Shown here piece by piece: positions 16,068 to 24,217 of a stretch of 35,443 bases of DNA. The position numbers and the translations under genes are program-made. Within the stretch, counting starts at the first letter, position 1, and each line of letters opens with the position of its first letter. The notes under the pieces were generated by a model, which saw only the letters and a list, made by a program, of their open reading frames with translations, searched no databases and had not been told where the DNA came from. The stretch comes from Leptofilum sp050292445 (GTDB taxonomy: Bacteria > Chloroflexota > Anaerolineae > Promineifilales > Promineifilaceae): assembly GCA_050292445.1 (NCBI GenBank), contig JBNKLQ010000025.1, forward strand, positions 1 through 35,443, in the 5' to 3' direction.

Positions 16068-17690
16068 CTAGATATAAATTAGCTCCAACTGTTGATCGTC
16101 AACCAACCAAATTTTGGTGGCGAACTGTTCGATAAAATAACGGTCGTGGACGACAGCCAGAATGGTGCCTTCGAATTGGCTGAGCGCCTCCTCAAACATG
16201 GTGCGGGAAGGGATGTCCAGGTGGTTGGTGGGTTCGTCCAGCAGCAGGAAGTTGCAGCCAGAGGCCACCAGTCGGGCCAATGACAAGCGTGCCCGTTCAC
16301 CGTAGCTGAGACGGCCGTTTTTCCGCAACGCATCATCCCCCGTGAACAAAAAATAGTGCAAAAAAGAGCGGGCATCCGTCTCGTTGAGAGGCGCAACTTC
16401 CTGGATGGTGGTCAGGGGTGTTTGTTCAGGGTCGAGCAGCTCTTGCTCCTGCGACATGTAGCCTAGCTGAACGCTTTGCCCCAGCCGAACTTGGCCCGCC
16501 ACTGGCTGTAGCTGCCCGGCAATGGTGCGCAGCAGGGTGGTTTTGCCGCTGCCGTTCACTCCGGTCAGGATGATACGCTCGCCAGCCTGGGCTTGCTGAT
16601 TGATTTGTTCCAGCAGTGGCGCATAGCCCGGGTAGCCGACGGCCAACTCTTCCAAAAAGAGGACGTCCTTGCCCAGGTGAGGCGCTTCGTCCAGATTCAG
16701 CTTCATTTGCCAGCTGCGCAGCGGTTTTTCAACGCGCTCATCTGAATCCAGATAGCGGTCCAGCTTTTTCTCACGGGATTTGGCTTTGTTGGCCACTTTT
16801 TTAGCCAGGCGGCGCACGTTGGGTTGGCGCGGGGTGGTGCTGCGTTCTACCGAGCGGGCCTGCTCAAAAGTTCGCTGAATATCCTGCTTCATGCGCCGGA
16901 TTTCATACTGTTGATCTTTCCAGGTGGACAGATGTTTTTCCTGCTCGGTGAGGTATTGCTGGAGGTAGCTGCTGTAGTTGCCAGGGTATTCGCGGATTGT
17001 GTGGGTGTGCGGATTTAAATCCAGGATGCGCGTGACGGTCTGGTCTAAAAAGGCGCGGTCGTGTGAGACGATAAGCACGCCGCCGTTGAAGTTGTTGAGC
17101 CACGTTTCCAGCCATTCCAACATGCCGATGTCCAGATGGTTGGTCGGTTCGTCTAACAGCAACAGTTGTGGTTCATCTAGCAAGATGAGGACGAGAGCGA
17201 GGCGCGTTTTTTGGCCGCCACTAAGGCTGCGGACTGGTTGGTCCGAGTCAAGTTGATCAAGTTGGAAGGTGGCAAGGAGAGGTTGGATACGGCCGTAATC
17301 TGCCCGTTTCAATTTATCCAATGTGGCATCGTAAGCCAACTGAATTTCTTCCAGCTCTGGATTTTCTGCCAGAGCTTGTGCCAGTTGACCTAGTTCTGCT
17401 TCTAGCTCATCAGGATCGCCGACGGTTTGGTGTAGCAGGTCGCCCAGCGTCTGATCCTCATCGGGCAAGAAGCCTTGTGCCAAATAGCCTACGCGAAGAT
17501 TAGGTGGGTTGAACGTGATGCCACCGCTGTTCGGCCGTTCCTGACCAGTGAGCAGATGCAACAGCGTACTTTTACCGCTGCCGTTAGGGCCAATGAGGCC
17601 AACGCGCTCGCCAGCGTTGATGGAAAAGGTGATATTTTCAAGAATGGGGGAAAGCCCGTAGGCTTTAGAAAGATTGTGTGCCGTTAACAT
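16068..17690 (-). CDS. ABC-F family ATPase
   Basis: A 540-residue soluble protein with two ABC domains and no membrane segments. Domain 1 has Walker A GPNGSGKST, the signature RSLSGGQKTRLAL and Walker B LLLLDEPTNHLD. Domain 2 has GVNGSGKTT, LSYGERARLSLA and FLLLDEPTNHLD. A charged linker of about 80 residues (HLSTWKDQQYEIRRMK...) lies between them, as in ABC-F proteins that act on the ribosomal E site. The frame is open upstream to a TTG at 17723. I prefer the ATG at 17690, which gives the family start MLTAHNLSKAYG and has GGGT upstream. It could be a translation factor (Uup/EttA-like) or an antibiotic-resistance ABC-F. The sequence does not decide. Confidence 0.9.
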   Translation of the reverse strand: MLTAHNLSKAYGLSPILENITFSINAGERVGLIGPNGSGKSTLLHLLTGQERPNSGGITFNPPNLRVGYLAQGFLPDEDQTLGDLLHQTVGDPDELEAELGQLAQALAENPELEEIQLAYDATLDKLKRADYGRIQPLLATFQLDQLDSDQPVRSLSGGQKTRLALVLILLDEPQLLLLDEPTNHLDIGMLEWLETWLNNFNGGVLIVSHDRAFLDQTVTRILDLNPHTHTIREYPGNYSSYLQQYLTEQEKHLSTWKDQQYEIRRMKQDIQRTFEQARSVERSTTPRQPNVRRLAKKVANKAKSREKKLDRYLDSDERVEKPLRSWQMKLNLDEAPHLGKDVLFLEELAVGYPGYAPLLEQINQQAQAGERIILTGVNGSGKTTLLRTIAGQLQPVAGQVRLGQSVQLGYMSQEQELLDPEQTPLTTIQEVAPLNETDARSFLHYFLFTGDDALRKNGRLSYGERARLSLARLVASGCNFLLLDEPTNHLDIPSRTMFEEALSQFEGTILAVVHDRYFIEQFATKIWLVDDQQLELIYI

Positions 17691-17863
17691 GAGTTTACCC
17701 AGAGCGGTTGGTTTTAACGCCAACGCGCATTGCCCCGCAAGGGGAAAGTGTCAAAAATTAGGAAGAACGATTGGGTACACTCAGTCTGTCATGGCTTACC
17801 TCGAATGAAGTTGCCCCTAATTATCCAGAACTGCGCCAATCTGGCAAACTTGGGGGGAATGGG

Positions 17864-17928
17864 ACGCTGATTTTCCTGATCTGCCTGATTGACCAACATT
17901 ATATCAGGGTAATCAGGCGGATCAGCGT
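17864..17928. repeat. Word-repeat hairpin (CTGATT type)
   Basis: ACGCTGAT (17864-17871) pairs with ATCAGCGT (17921-17928), and GCCTGATT (17883-17890, allowing one offset base) pairs with AATCAGGC (17911-17918). The left arm carries an extra copy of the CCTGAT word. It belongs to the same class of structures as at 9544-9706. Confidence 0.6.
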
Positions 17929-18038
17929 TCTATTTTTGTGTGTGCCACTCTTTTTTGAGGATTGAGCATCCTCAGATGCGAACGGGCGGCATCGTCAAAT
18001 CGATTTAGCGGTCGGCCCACGGCAATTCGTTGCTTTGT

Positions 18039-18148
18039 CTGGAATATGTTATACTTCTCGCCGCTGGGGAAAGCCCCACACTTTAGCAACAAGATGTTTT
18101 GAATATTCCAGGTGGTGGCCCGACACAATTTGGTCGGGTTCTTTTTTT
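18039..18148 (+). ncRNA. Structured leader or small RNA with intrinsic terminator
   Basis: A perfect 9-bp helix, CTGGAATAT (18039-18047) with ATATTCCAG (18103-18111), encloses a GGGG-AAAG-CCCC hairpin. Seven bases later a terminator follows: CCCGAC (18119-18124), 8-base loop, GTCGGG (18133-18138), then TTCTTTTTTT. A possible -10 TATACT lies at 18050-18055. If transcribed rightward, the product would stop about 215 bases before deaD. It could therefore be a small RNA or an attenuated leader of the helicase gene. I do not recognise it as a known riboswitch. Confidence 0.4.
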
Positions 18149-18363
18149 GCCACAGACACGCTCTTAACGCAATTCGCAATTGGTACGGGCAAGCTGTGGG
18201 CAGGATTTTGGCTGATGAACCGCGAGGTCACAGCCGCACAGTGGACGACTCAAAGCCAAGTTAGCCACAGAGAACACAGAGGGAAAAGAGAAAACTCTCT
18301 AAAAACCCTGTGACCTCTGAGGCCAATCAATCGAATCGGGACTCGCTGTCCCAGGAGCATGTC

Positions 18364-20019
18364 ATGACAATTGAATTTAATGATTTAAACCTGCATCCGC
18401 AGTTGGTGCAGGCTGTAACCGAGCGTGGTTACACCGAGCCCACCCCCATCCAGGAAGCTGTCATCCCTGTGATGCTGACTGGCCAGGATGTTTTAGGCCA
18501 GGCACAAACTGGAACTGGCAAAACGGCCGCTTTCGCCCTCCCTATTTTGCACAATTTAACCCCCGGACTGGGTCACGTTCAGGCATTGGTTCTGGCACCG
18601 ACTCGTGAATTGGGTATTCAGGTGGCAGATACGGTGGAGGCATACGGCCGTTTGCGCCAAGTTTCTGTGCTGGCCGTGTATGGCGGCACAGCGTATGGTC
18701 CCCAAATTGGCAGCCTGCGGCGCGGTGTGGATGTCGTTGTCGGCACGCCAGGGCGACTGCTGGATTTGCTCAAGAGCAAGAAGCTGGATTTGAGCCAGGT
18801 GCAAACGGTGGTGCTGGACGAAGCAGACGAAATGCTCAGCATGGGCTTCATCGAGGACATTGAAGCCATCTTGCAAGCAACGCCAAACGAGCGGCAGACG
18901 GCGCTCTTTTCAGCGACATTGCCGCGCCAGATTCGCCACTTAGCCGACAAGTACATGAATCAGCCAGAGGCGATTAGCATTGAGCGGTCGCAGCGCACCG
19001 TGGCCGCCATTGAGCAGCGCGCTTATCTGGTTAATGAGCAGGACAAGCTGGCGGCGCTGACCCGTTTGTTTGAAGTGGAACCCATCAGCAGCGCGCTGAT
19101 TTTTGCCCGCACTCGCCTGGGAACGGCCGAATTGGCCAATGAGCTTACCGTACGTGGCTTTCCGGCTGAACCACTCAATGGCGATTTAAGTCAGCAGGCG
19201 CGGGAGCAGGTGCTCAATCGCTTCCGCCAGAACCAGATCAAGGTGCTGGTAGCTACCGATGTGGCCGCACGTGGTCTGGACATCGACGATATTTCTCACG
19301 TATTCAACTTTGATTTGCCCCAGGATGCCGAAATCTACGTCCATCGTGTAGGGCGGACAGGGCGGGCCGGTAAAACAGGCATAGCGCTGACGCTGGTGAC
19401 GCCCAAAGAGCAGTGGCGGCTGCGCAAAATTGAGCAGTACACGAAGCAAAAAATTGAGTTTGCCACATTGCCCAGCATCGACGACATCAAAAACCGGCGG
19501 GAGTCGGAGCTGATGGAGAAAATGGCGATTTGGCTAAACCGGGGCCGCTGTGCCCGTGAGCGAGAGCTCGTCACTGAACTAGCCGAGCAGGGGCACGATT
19601 TATTAGAAGTTGCCGCCATTGCCCTCAAGCTGGCCCGTGCTGAGGAGAAGCAGCGTCCTATTGCTCGCATTAGCAAAGTTTCTGCCTCGCGGCCGCAACG
19701 AGGGAGACAGGATCGTTTTGGCAACGGCCGTAAACGGAAAAAGCGTACACCAGGTGGCAGCAGCCAAAGTACCCGTTCGCATGAGCGGGGCATGGTGCGC
19801 CTGAGCCTAGGCGCGGGGAGAACTGATGGCCTGCGCGTGAATGATGTGGTTGGCACAATTGCCTTCCACGCCGACATTCCTGGTTCTGCCATTGGTGCCA
19901 TTCACATTCAGGATGAACATACGTTGGTGGACGTGCCGGAACAGTTTGCTAAGCAGGTGCTGGCCAAAACGGGCAGCTATCGGGTGCGCAAAAAGAAGCT
20001 CAAGGTTGAATTAGCTTAA
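18364..20019 (+). CDS. deaD: DEAD-box ATP-dependent RNA helicase
   Basis: A 551-residue RNA helicase. Motifs in order are: Q motif PTPIQ (26-30), AQTGTGKT (47-54), PTRELGIQ, VLDEADEML, FSATLPRQI, LIFART, ATDVAARGLDIDD and HRVGRTGRAGKTG. A basic linker (RPQRGRQDRFGNGRKRKKR) leads to a C-terminal DbpA/CsdA-type RNA-binding domain (about 475-550). Such proteins unwind structured mRNA and assist ribosome assembly, often in the cold. The frame opens upstream to a GTG at 18310, but the ATG at 18364 has AGGAG in front and matches the family start MTIEFNDLNLHP. A long structured region lies upstream. A strong terminator follows. Confidence 0.95.
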   Translation: MTIEFNDLNLHPQLVQAVTERGYTEPTPIQEAVIPVMLTGQDVLGQAQTGTGKTAAFALPILHNLTPGLGHVQALVLAPTRELGIQVADTVEAYGRLRQVSVLAVYGGTAYGPQIGSLRRGVDVVVGTPGRLLDLLKSKKLDLSQVQTVVLDEADEMLSMGFIEDIEAILQATPNERQTALFSATLPRQIRHLADKYMNQPEAISIERSQRTVAAIEQRAYLVNEQDKLAALTRLFEVEPISSALIFARTRLGTAELANELTVRGFPAEPLNGDLSQQAREQVLNRFRQNQIKVLVATDVAARGLDIDDISHVFNFDLPQDAEIYVHRVGRTGRAGKTGIALTLVTPKEQWRLRKIEQYTKQKIEFATLPSIDDIKNRRESELMEKMAIWLNRGRCARERELVTELAEQGHDLLEVAAIALKLARAEEKQRPIARISKVSASRPQRGRQDRFGNGRKRKKRTPGGSSQSTRSHERGMVRLSLGAGRTDGLRVNDVVGTIAFHADIPGSAIGAIHIQDEHTLVDVPEQFAKQVLAKTGSYRVRKKKLKVELA

Positions 20020-20022
20020 TGC

Positions 20023-20060
20023 AAAAAGCCTCATCGCGTTGATTGCGATGAGGCTTTTTT
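20023..20060. terminator. Bidirectional intrinsic terminator
   Basis: A perfect 15-bp stem, AAAAAGCCTCATCGC with GCGATGAGGCTTTTT, encloses the loop GTTGATT. A-tracts and T-tracts on both sides serve both the deaD transcript and the convergent hydrolase gene. Confidence 0.93.
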
Positions 20061-20062
20061 GA

Positions 20063-21364
20063 TCAGTTAGGCGCTTTTTTAGCCCTGTTGGCGATGTGAT
20101 CATGATTAAGCTGCTCGATGGTGTGGAAACGGCCGTTTTCATCCGCCAAAAATTTCAGCTTGATCAAAATGTTTTCTCCCATTACAAATAGATGTTCTGC
20201 AACGGGAATTAGTTCAATGGGAGGGCGTTCTCCTAGCTGAGAAAACAGGGTGCCATCCTTCACAAATATCTTGCGGATCATATGCTCGTTAATGATGTAC
20301 TGTCCGGTGTAACTTTGCACTGTTTCCTTTGAGACCGGAATTGGCTCTGGAGCACGCAGTGGCTTGCCCAGTGCTTCAGCCAGTAGCTGGAAGGCTAGCA
20401 GTTCCGGGCTTTTGCTATCGTTGTTGGAGAGAACAACGACAAAGCTTTGGCTGGAAAGATCTCGGATGGCGTGGGTCGAAAAGCCATGAATCCCGCCGCT
20501 GTGCGAGACAAGGTGGTGCCCCTCATAGTTCATCGATGACCAGCCAAACCCATAGTGGGATAGCTCGCCATTGTTGAGCGTAAACGGTTTATAGGCGAGC
20601 GCTAAAGTTTCTTGTTTAAGCAATTTATCCGTGTAAAGGATGTTGTCCCAGGCGGCTAAATCGTATACGGTGCCCGCCAGTGATCCGGCGGCATATGGCT
20701 GGGTCATACTGACGTATTCTGAGTTCACATAGCCAGCAGGTGATTGACTGTAGCCAGATACGCGGCGAGGGATGATTTGTTGAGGCGTGTCGTAAACGGC
20801 CGTTTCCATCCCTGCCGGTTCAAAAATCTGGCTTTGGATAAATTCCGCATACGTCTGGCCGGAAAGTTTCTCGATGATGGCCCCCAGCAAAATGTAGCCG
20901 GAATTATTGTAGGCAAACTGTTCGCCAGGAGTAAACAGGCGAGGCTCATCCTGGAAGAACTCGACAAGCTCCGCTACGGTGAAATCATTGCGCCACAGTG
21001 AAAGCCAGCTTGGCATATCGGTGTAGCTGGTAATGCCAGAGGTGTGGGTGAGCAAATGCCGAATTGTAAAAGGCTGATCACCCACTGGATAGTCAGGCAG
21101 GTGTTTGGTGATGACGTCGTCGAGCTGGAGCTTGCCCTGCTCCAAAAGTATGAGGATGGCAACGGCCGTAAACTGCTTGGTAATCGAGGCATAGCGGAAC
21201 ACCATATCAGGCTCAATGGGGATTTGCCACTCCAGGTTGGCCATGCCCTGGCCTTTTGCGTAGACGATTTTGCCACCTTGCTTGACCAAAACAGCCGCGC
21301 CAGGCTCATCAGCAGCATAAACATCCGTTACCAGCGCCTCAAATTGCTCGGTTAAATTTGTCAT
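20063..21364 (-). CDS. Class C beta-lactamase-fold serine hydrolase
   Basis: A 433-residue protein of the beta-lactamase/penicillin-binding-like hydrolase family (Pfam Beta-lactamase). The catalytic SITK (Ser60, Lys63) follows FRYA. The second motif is YNN at 152-154 in QFAYNNSGYILLG. The third is HSGGIHG around residue 300. A C-terminal lipocalin-like region follows. No signal peptide is evident, so it is probably cytosolic, resembling esterases or D-aminopeptidases rather than a resistance enzyme. The frame also opens to an ATG at 21391, but the ATG at 21364 has AAAGGA at good distance, so I chose it. Three iterated palindromes lie within. Confidence 0.88.
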   Translation of the reverse strand: MTNLTEQFEALVTDVYAADEPGAAVLVKQGGKIVYAKGQGMANLEWQIPIEPDMVFRYASITKQFTAVAILILLEQGKLQLDDVITKHLPDYPVGDQPFTIRHLLTHTSGITSYTDMPSWLSLWRNDFTVAELVEFFQDEPRLFTPGEQFAYNNSGYILLGAIIEKLSGQTYAEFIQSQIFEPAGMETAVYDTPQQIIPRRVSGYSQSPAGYVNSEYVSMTQPYAAGSLAGTVYDLAAWDNILYTDKLLKQETLALAYKPFTLNNGELSHYGFGWSSMNYEGHHLVSHSGGIHGFSTHAIRDLSSQSFVVVLSNNDSKSPELLAFQLLAEALGKPLRAPEPIPVSKETVQSYTGQYIINEHMIRKIFVKDGTLFSQLGERPPIELIPVAEHLFVMGENILIKLKFLADENGRFHTIEQLNHDHIANRAKKAPN

Positions 21365-21422
21365 ATTTTCCTTTTCGGTGACTCGCTGCATGAATAACGG
21401 ACAACTGCATACCGATTACGGA

Positions 21423-21824
21423 TTACTGACTTTTGAGCGCATCGGCGACGCGGCGCAGGCGCTCTTCGGCGTCGCAGGCAATTTCTTCCATGCCGGGATG
21501 GTCTACCACGCCTAGCATTTGCTGCGGGTTGATGATGCTGATGTGGATACGGCCGTCCTCTTCCTGAGCCACCGTTACATTGCAGGGCAGCAACAGGCCC
21601 ACTTCAGGAACCAGCGTCAGCGCTCTGTGGGCCAGTTTAGGGTTGCAAGCCCCCAGAATTTTGTACGGCCGAAAATCAACATCCAGCTTCTTTTTCAGGG
21701 TTGCCTTCACGTCAATTTCGGTAAGGACGCCAAAGCCTTCTTTTTTGAGTTCGTCGGTAACGGCGGTTATTGCCTCGTCGTATGAACTATTCAAATACAC
21801 GTCAAATCCAAGTGCTTTACTCAT
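21423..21824 (-). CDS. DUF302 domain protein
   Basis: A 133-residue protein matching DUF302: YDEAITAVTDELKKEGFGVLTEIDVKATLKKKLDVDFRPYKILGACNPKLAHRALTLVPEVGLLLPCNVTV. The family's function is not established. A conserved cysteine pair (ACNP and LPCN) is visible, and ligand or heme binding has been proposed for relatives. GGGAG precedes the ATG. It is read in the same direction as dnaA and the downstream hydrolase. Confidence 0.9.
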   Translation of the reverse strand: MSKALGFDVYLNSSYDEAITAVTDELKKEGFGVLTEIDVKATLKKKLDVDFRPYKILGACNPKLAHRALTLVPEVGLLLPCNVTVAQEEDGRIHISIINPQQMLGVVDHPGMEEIACDAEERLRRVADALKSQ

Positions 21825-21970
21825 GGTAACTCCCTAAAGTTAAGGCCGGTGCCTTGTTTAGCCCGGCAGGAAATGTCTACCTGTTGGCTCGTGTAGTTTC
21901 AAGCAGACAGATTGTAAGTGAAATAAAAGGTACGGGATTTTACGATCGATTGTGGAGAGGGCAAATTAGG

Positions 21971-21996
21971 GAAGGCAGGCCAGTCAGACTGCCTTC
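21971..21996 (-). terminator. Hairpin downstream of dnaA
   Basis: GAAGGCAG (21971-21978) and CTGCCTTC (21989-21996) form an 8-bp perfect stem around a 10-base loop. It lies about 35 bases past the dnaA stop, in the only sizeable gap between dnaA and the DUF302 gene. No strong T-tract follows on the - strand, so its efficiency is uncertain. Confidence 0.5.
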
Positions 21997-22029
21997 GAGG
22001 GGTCTTTCGGGATGATAGGAATGTAAGTC

Positions 22030-23415
22030 TCAGGAAACCGGTGCGCCATACATGGACGATTTAATCTCCATGCAGTCTCGGCGAATGCTGGAATCCGCAT
22101 CAATAAGGGTGGCGATCTTTTCGTAGCCGTACAGCACGGTGGTGTGGTCCCGATTCCCTAGTTTTTCGCCGATTTGAGGCAGCGAGGCGTTGGTTTCGGT
22201 GCGGGCCAGGTACATGGCCATCTGGCGCGGGTAGGCGATGATTCTTTTGCGGCTGGCACCAATCAAATCCTCATTGGTGACGTTATAATATTTGCACACA
22301 GCTTCAAACACATGCTCAACCGTTAGTTTGTCGGGACGGTGCATTAAATCGGCCAGGGCCATGTTTACCAGCTCCATATTCACCCGTCCACCAGAAAGAT
22401 GCGCGTAAGCCATCACCTTGTTGAAAGCACCTTCTAGCTCACGAATGCTGTGGCGCACCTGTTGGGCGATGAAATCCATCAGCTCATCGGGTACGGCTAA
22501 ACCATTTGCTTCAGCCTTGGTTTGCAAAATTGCCTTGCGGGTTTCAATATCTGGCATTTGGATGTCGGCCATGAGGCCCCATTCAAAGCGGGATTGCAGA
22601 CGTTCTTCTAGGGTGGCCATCGCTTTTGGGGCGCGGTCGCTGGAGATGACAACTTGTTTCCCCTGGCTGTGCAGCTCGTTGAAGGTATGGAATAGTTCTT
22701 CCTGGGTGCTTTCTTTCCCGGCGATGAATTGGATGTCATCAATCAGCAAAATGTCGGGTGTACGGTACCGTTCGCGGAACTGTTCCATTTGCTTGTTGCG
22801 GATGGATTGCACCAGATCATTAGTAAAGGTTTCTGAAGGAATGTAGCAGACTGTTAGCCCTTCTTGCTGGCATTTGTGGCCAATGGCATGCAATAAATGG
22901 GTTTTACCTAAACCCACGCCCCCATAAATGAACAGGGGATTATAAGTTTGCCCTGGGTGTTCTGCTACGGAAAGGGCTGCCGCATGGGCCAGTCGGTTGC
23001 TGGGCCCTACAACGAAGTTGCCAAACGTGAATCGGCGGGTGAGGTTGTTGTTATTGATGGGTGGGAGTAATTGGGGATCGTTTACGGCCGTTTCGTGCGC
23101 ACTGTTGCCATTGAGATGAGGACGCACGCCGTTTTGAGCTGATGAGTCTGGCAAGGAGGATTCATCGGTGCAGACGACAAATTGAATATCAACAGGGCCA
23201 GCAGCGATGGCTGCTAAAGTGCGGAGAATGGTGTCTCTTAGTCGATTTTCAAGCCAATCTTTAGCATATGCATTGCGCACACCGATTACATAGATGTTAT
23301 CTTTGTGCTGTAACAAGCTTGTATCCTTCAGCCAGGTGTTGAAGGTAGCTTTTGTCATTTGCAGTTCTAGTTCACCCAGAGTGGCTTTCCACGCATTCTC
23401 AGGAATCATAAACAC
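22030..23415 (-). CDS. dnaA: Chromosomal replication initiator DnaA
   Basis: A 461-residue initiator with all four domains. Domain I (1-75) mediates oligomerisation. A variable linker (about 85-125) carries an iterated palindrome encoding ETAV. The AAA+ domain has Walker A GGVGLGKT (165-172) and Walker B ILLIDDIQF. Domain IV ends with the DnaA-box-binding signature around IGEKLGNRDHTTVLYGYEKI. The longest frame starts at a GTG (23415), and an ATG lies two codons in (23409). No good Shine-Dalgarno separates the two. No dnaN or gyrase gene is adjacent. Upstream is an 800-bp AT-rich gap, a candidate origin. Confidence 0.96.
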   Translation of the reverse strand: MFMIPENAWKATLGELELQMTKATFNTWLKDTSLLQHKDNIYVIGVRNAYAKDWLENRLRDTILRTLAAIAAGPVDIQFVVCTDESSLPDSSAQNGVRPHLNGNSAHETAVNDPQLLPPINNNNLTRRFTFGNFVVGPSNRLAHAAALSVAEHPGQTYNPLFIYGGVGLGKTHLLHAIGHKCQQEGLTVCYIPSETFTNDLVQSIRNKQMEQFRERYRTPDILLIDDIQFIAGKESTQEELFHTFNELHSQGKQVVISSDRAPKAMATLEERLQSRFEWGLMADIQMPDIETRKAILQTKAEANGLAVPDELMDFIAQQVRHSIRELEGAFNKVMAYAHLSGGRVNMELVNMALADLMHRPDKLTVEHVFEAVCKYYNVTNEDLIGASRKRIIAYPRQMAMYLARTETNASLPQIGEKLGNRDHTTVLYGYEKIATLIDADSSIRRDCMEIKSSMYGAPVS

Positions 23416-23513
23416 ACCATTACATGATTGAAATCACAATTGCATACCGGCCAACAGGCGCGCGAATAGATACGGCCGTTCGCCAAGGCAAAATATCAAA
23501 TTGTGCGATCTGA

Positions 23514-23519
23514 ATTATA
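23514..23519 (-). promoter_or_regulatory. dnaA: Possible dnaA promoter -10 box
   Basis: On the - strand this reads TATAAT, a perfect -10 hexamer about 100 bases before the dnaA start. The -35 region at proper spacing is poor, so the promoter is tentative. An ACGGCCGT copy at 23472 would lie in the leader, one of only two intergenic copies. Confidence 0.4.
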
Positions 23520-24147
23520 CTGGCCGCTGTTTACAGTTGGTGGGTGTTTAGAAGTCCCTCTACCCAAAAGAATGTCGCCACAAACGCAATTTGTCTAATT
23601 GCCCCATCAGCTCAAACAAAACTGATGAAAACTCCCCATTTTAATAGAGACAAAAAGAAAAAAATTGATAGCCCCTCTTGGCTTCAACTTATTGGCGGCA
23701 AATCTATGCAGATTATTGTGCAACGGCATAATCATTCTAACAGATGGCTTGTTGTGACGCAATGGAAAATCGCCCCAATTGCCTTAAAAGCTTGTAGATT
23801 TTTAGACTTGCTGAATCTTAAAAAAAGTTTTTTTTAAGGTTGATGGCTTGACAAATCAAAACAGTGCCAACATGTAGGTCGGTTTGGTGGGCGATCCCCA
23901 TATATATGGGAAAATTGGGTAGTATTCGGGTACTAAACCCCTTATCTTGGTACACCATTTTGTAACAAGATAGTGGTTATTTTGCTTAAGAAAATACGCT
24001 TTTGTGTATTAGCTATGAAAAATTTGTGAATTGGTTTTTTATTAAAGCCGATCTCAGCTTAAGTTGCCTAAATTGAGAGAAGTTTTAGAAAACTGTCAAT
24101 ATGTTGGCCATAAAATTGTGGTTAAAAAATATGCTCCTTGAATATTC
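23520..24147. other. AT-rich dnaA-dtxR intergenic region, candidate replication origin
   Basis: Over 600 bases with no credible gene, visibly richer in A/T than the surroundings. It holds an A/T dyad CTTAAAAAAA/TTTTTTTAAG (23817-23838), a perfect 14-bp palindrome CCCATATATATGGG (23897-23910), a 30-bp dyad (23943-23972), and two sequences one base off the reverse DnaA-box consensus TGTGNATAA: TGTGTATTA (24003-24011) and TGTGGTTAA (24117-24125). Against an origin: few boxes, and leftward genes are mostly oriented toward it rather than away. A 97-codon frame at 23544-23837 shows no family features. Confidence 0.35.
23943..23972. promoter_or_regulatory. 30-bp dyad upstream of the DtxR-family gene
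   Basis: The arms TATCTTGGTACA (23943-23954) and TGTAACAAGATA (23961-23972) are complementary at 11 of 12 positions around a 6-base centre. It is a good candidate operator or DNA hairpin. Its binder is unknown. It is about 245 bases upstream of the DtxR-family start and 530 upstream of dnaA. Confidence 0.5.
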
Positions 24148-24176
24148 TTGACAGCCCCTGGTGGGTGTGTTAGATT
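24148..24176 (+). promoter_or_regulatory. Promoter for the DtxR-family gene
   Basis: TTGACA (24148-24153), a 17-base spacer and TAGATT (24171-24176) stand about 40 bases before the start codon. The -35 is perfect and the -10 matches 4 of 6. AAAGGTG supplies a ribosome-binding site at 24208-24213. Confidence 0.65.
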
Positions 24177-24217
24177 GCCTGAGATAAGGTTTTTGACCAA
24201 ATAACTAAAGGTGAATC

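Larger units (their letters stand above)
17691..18363. other. Gene-free region between divergent ABC-F and deaD
   Basis: About 670 bases with no convincing gene. It contains a GCCCC/GGGG hairpin near 17731, a long word-repeat hairpin (17864-17928), a small TGAGGAT/ATCCTCA hairpin (17956-17974), a structured element with a terminator (18039-18148), and a word-repeat hairpin with CACAGAG/CTCTG words (about 18258-18325). A 92-codon open frame at 18035-18313 has no family features and overlaps these structures, so I do not call it. Confidence 0.6.

Noticed and set aside
18035..18313. 92-codon open frame upstream of deaD
   Set aside because: It runs through the structured element, terminator and a word-repeat hairpin, and has no recognisable domain.
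23544..23837. 97-codon open frame in the dnaA-dtxR gap
   Set aside because: No ribosome-binding site, no family pattern, lysine-rich from A-rich DNA.
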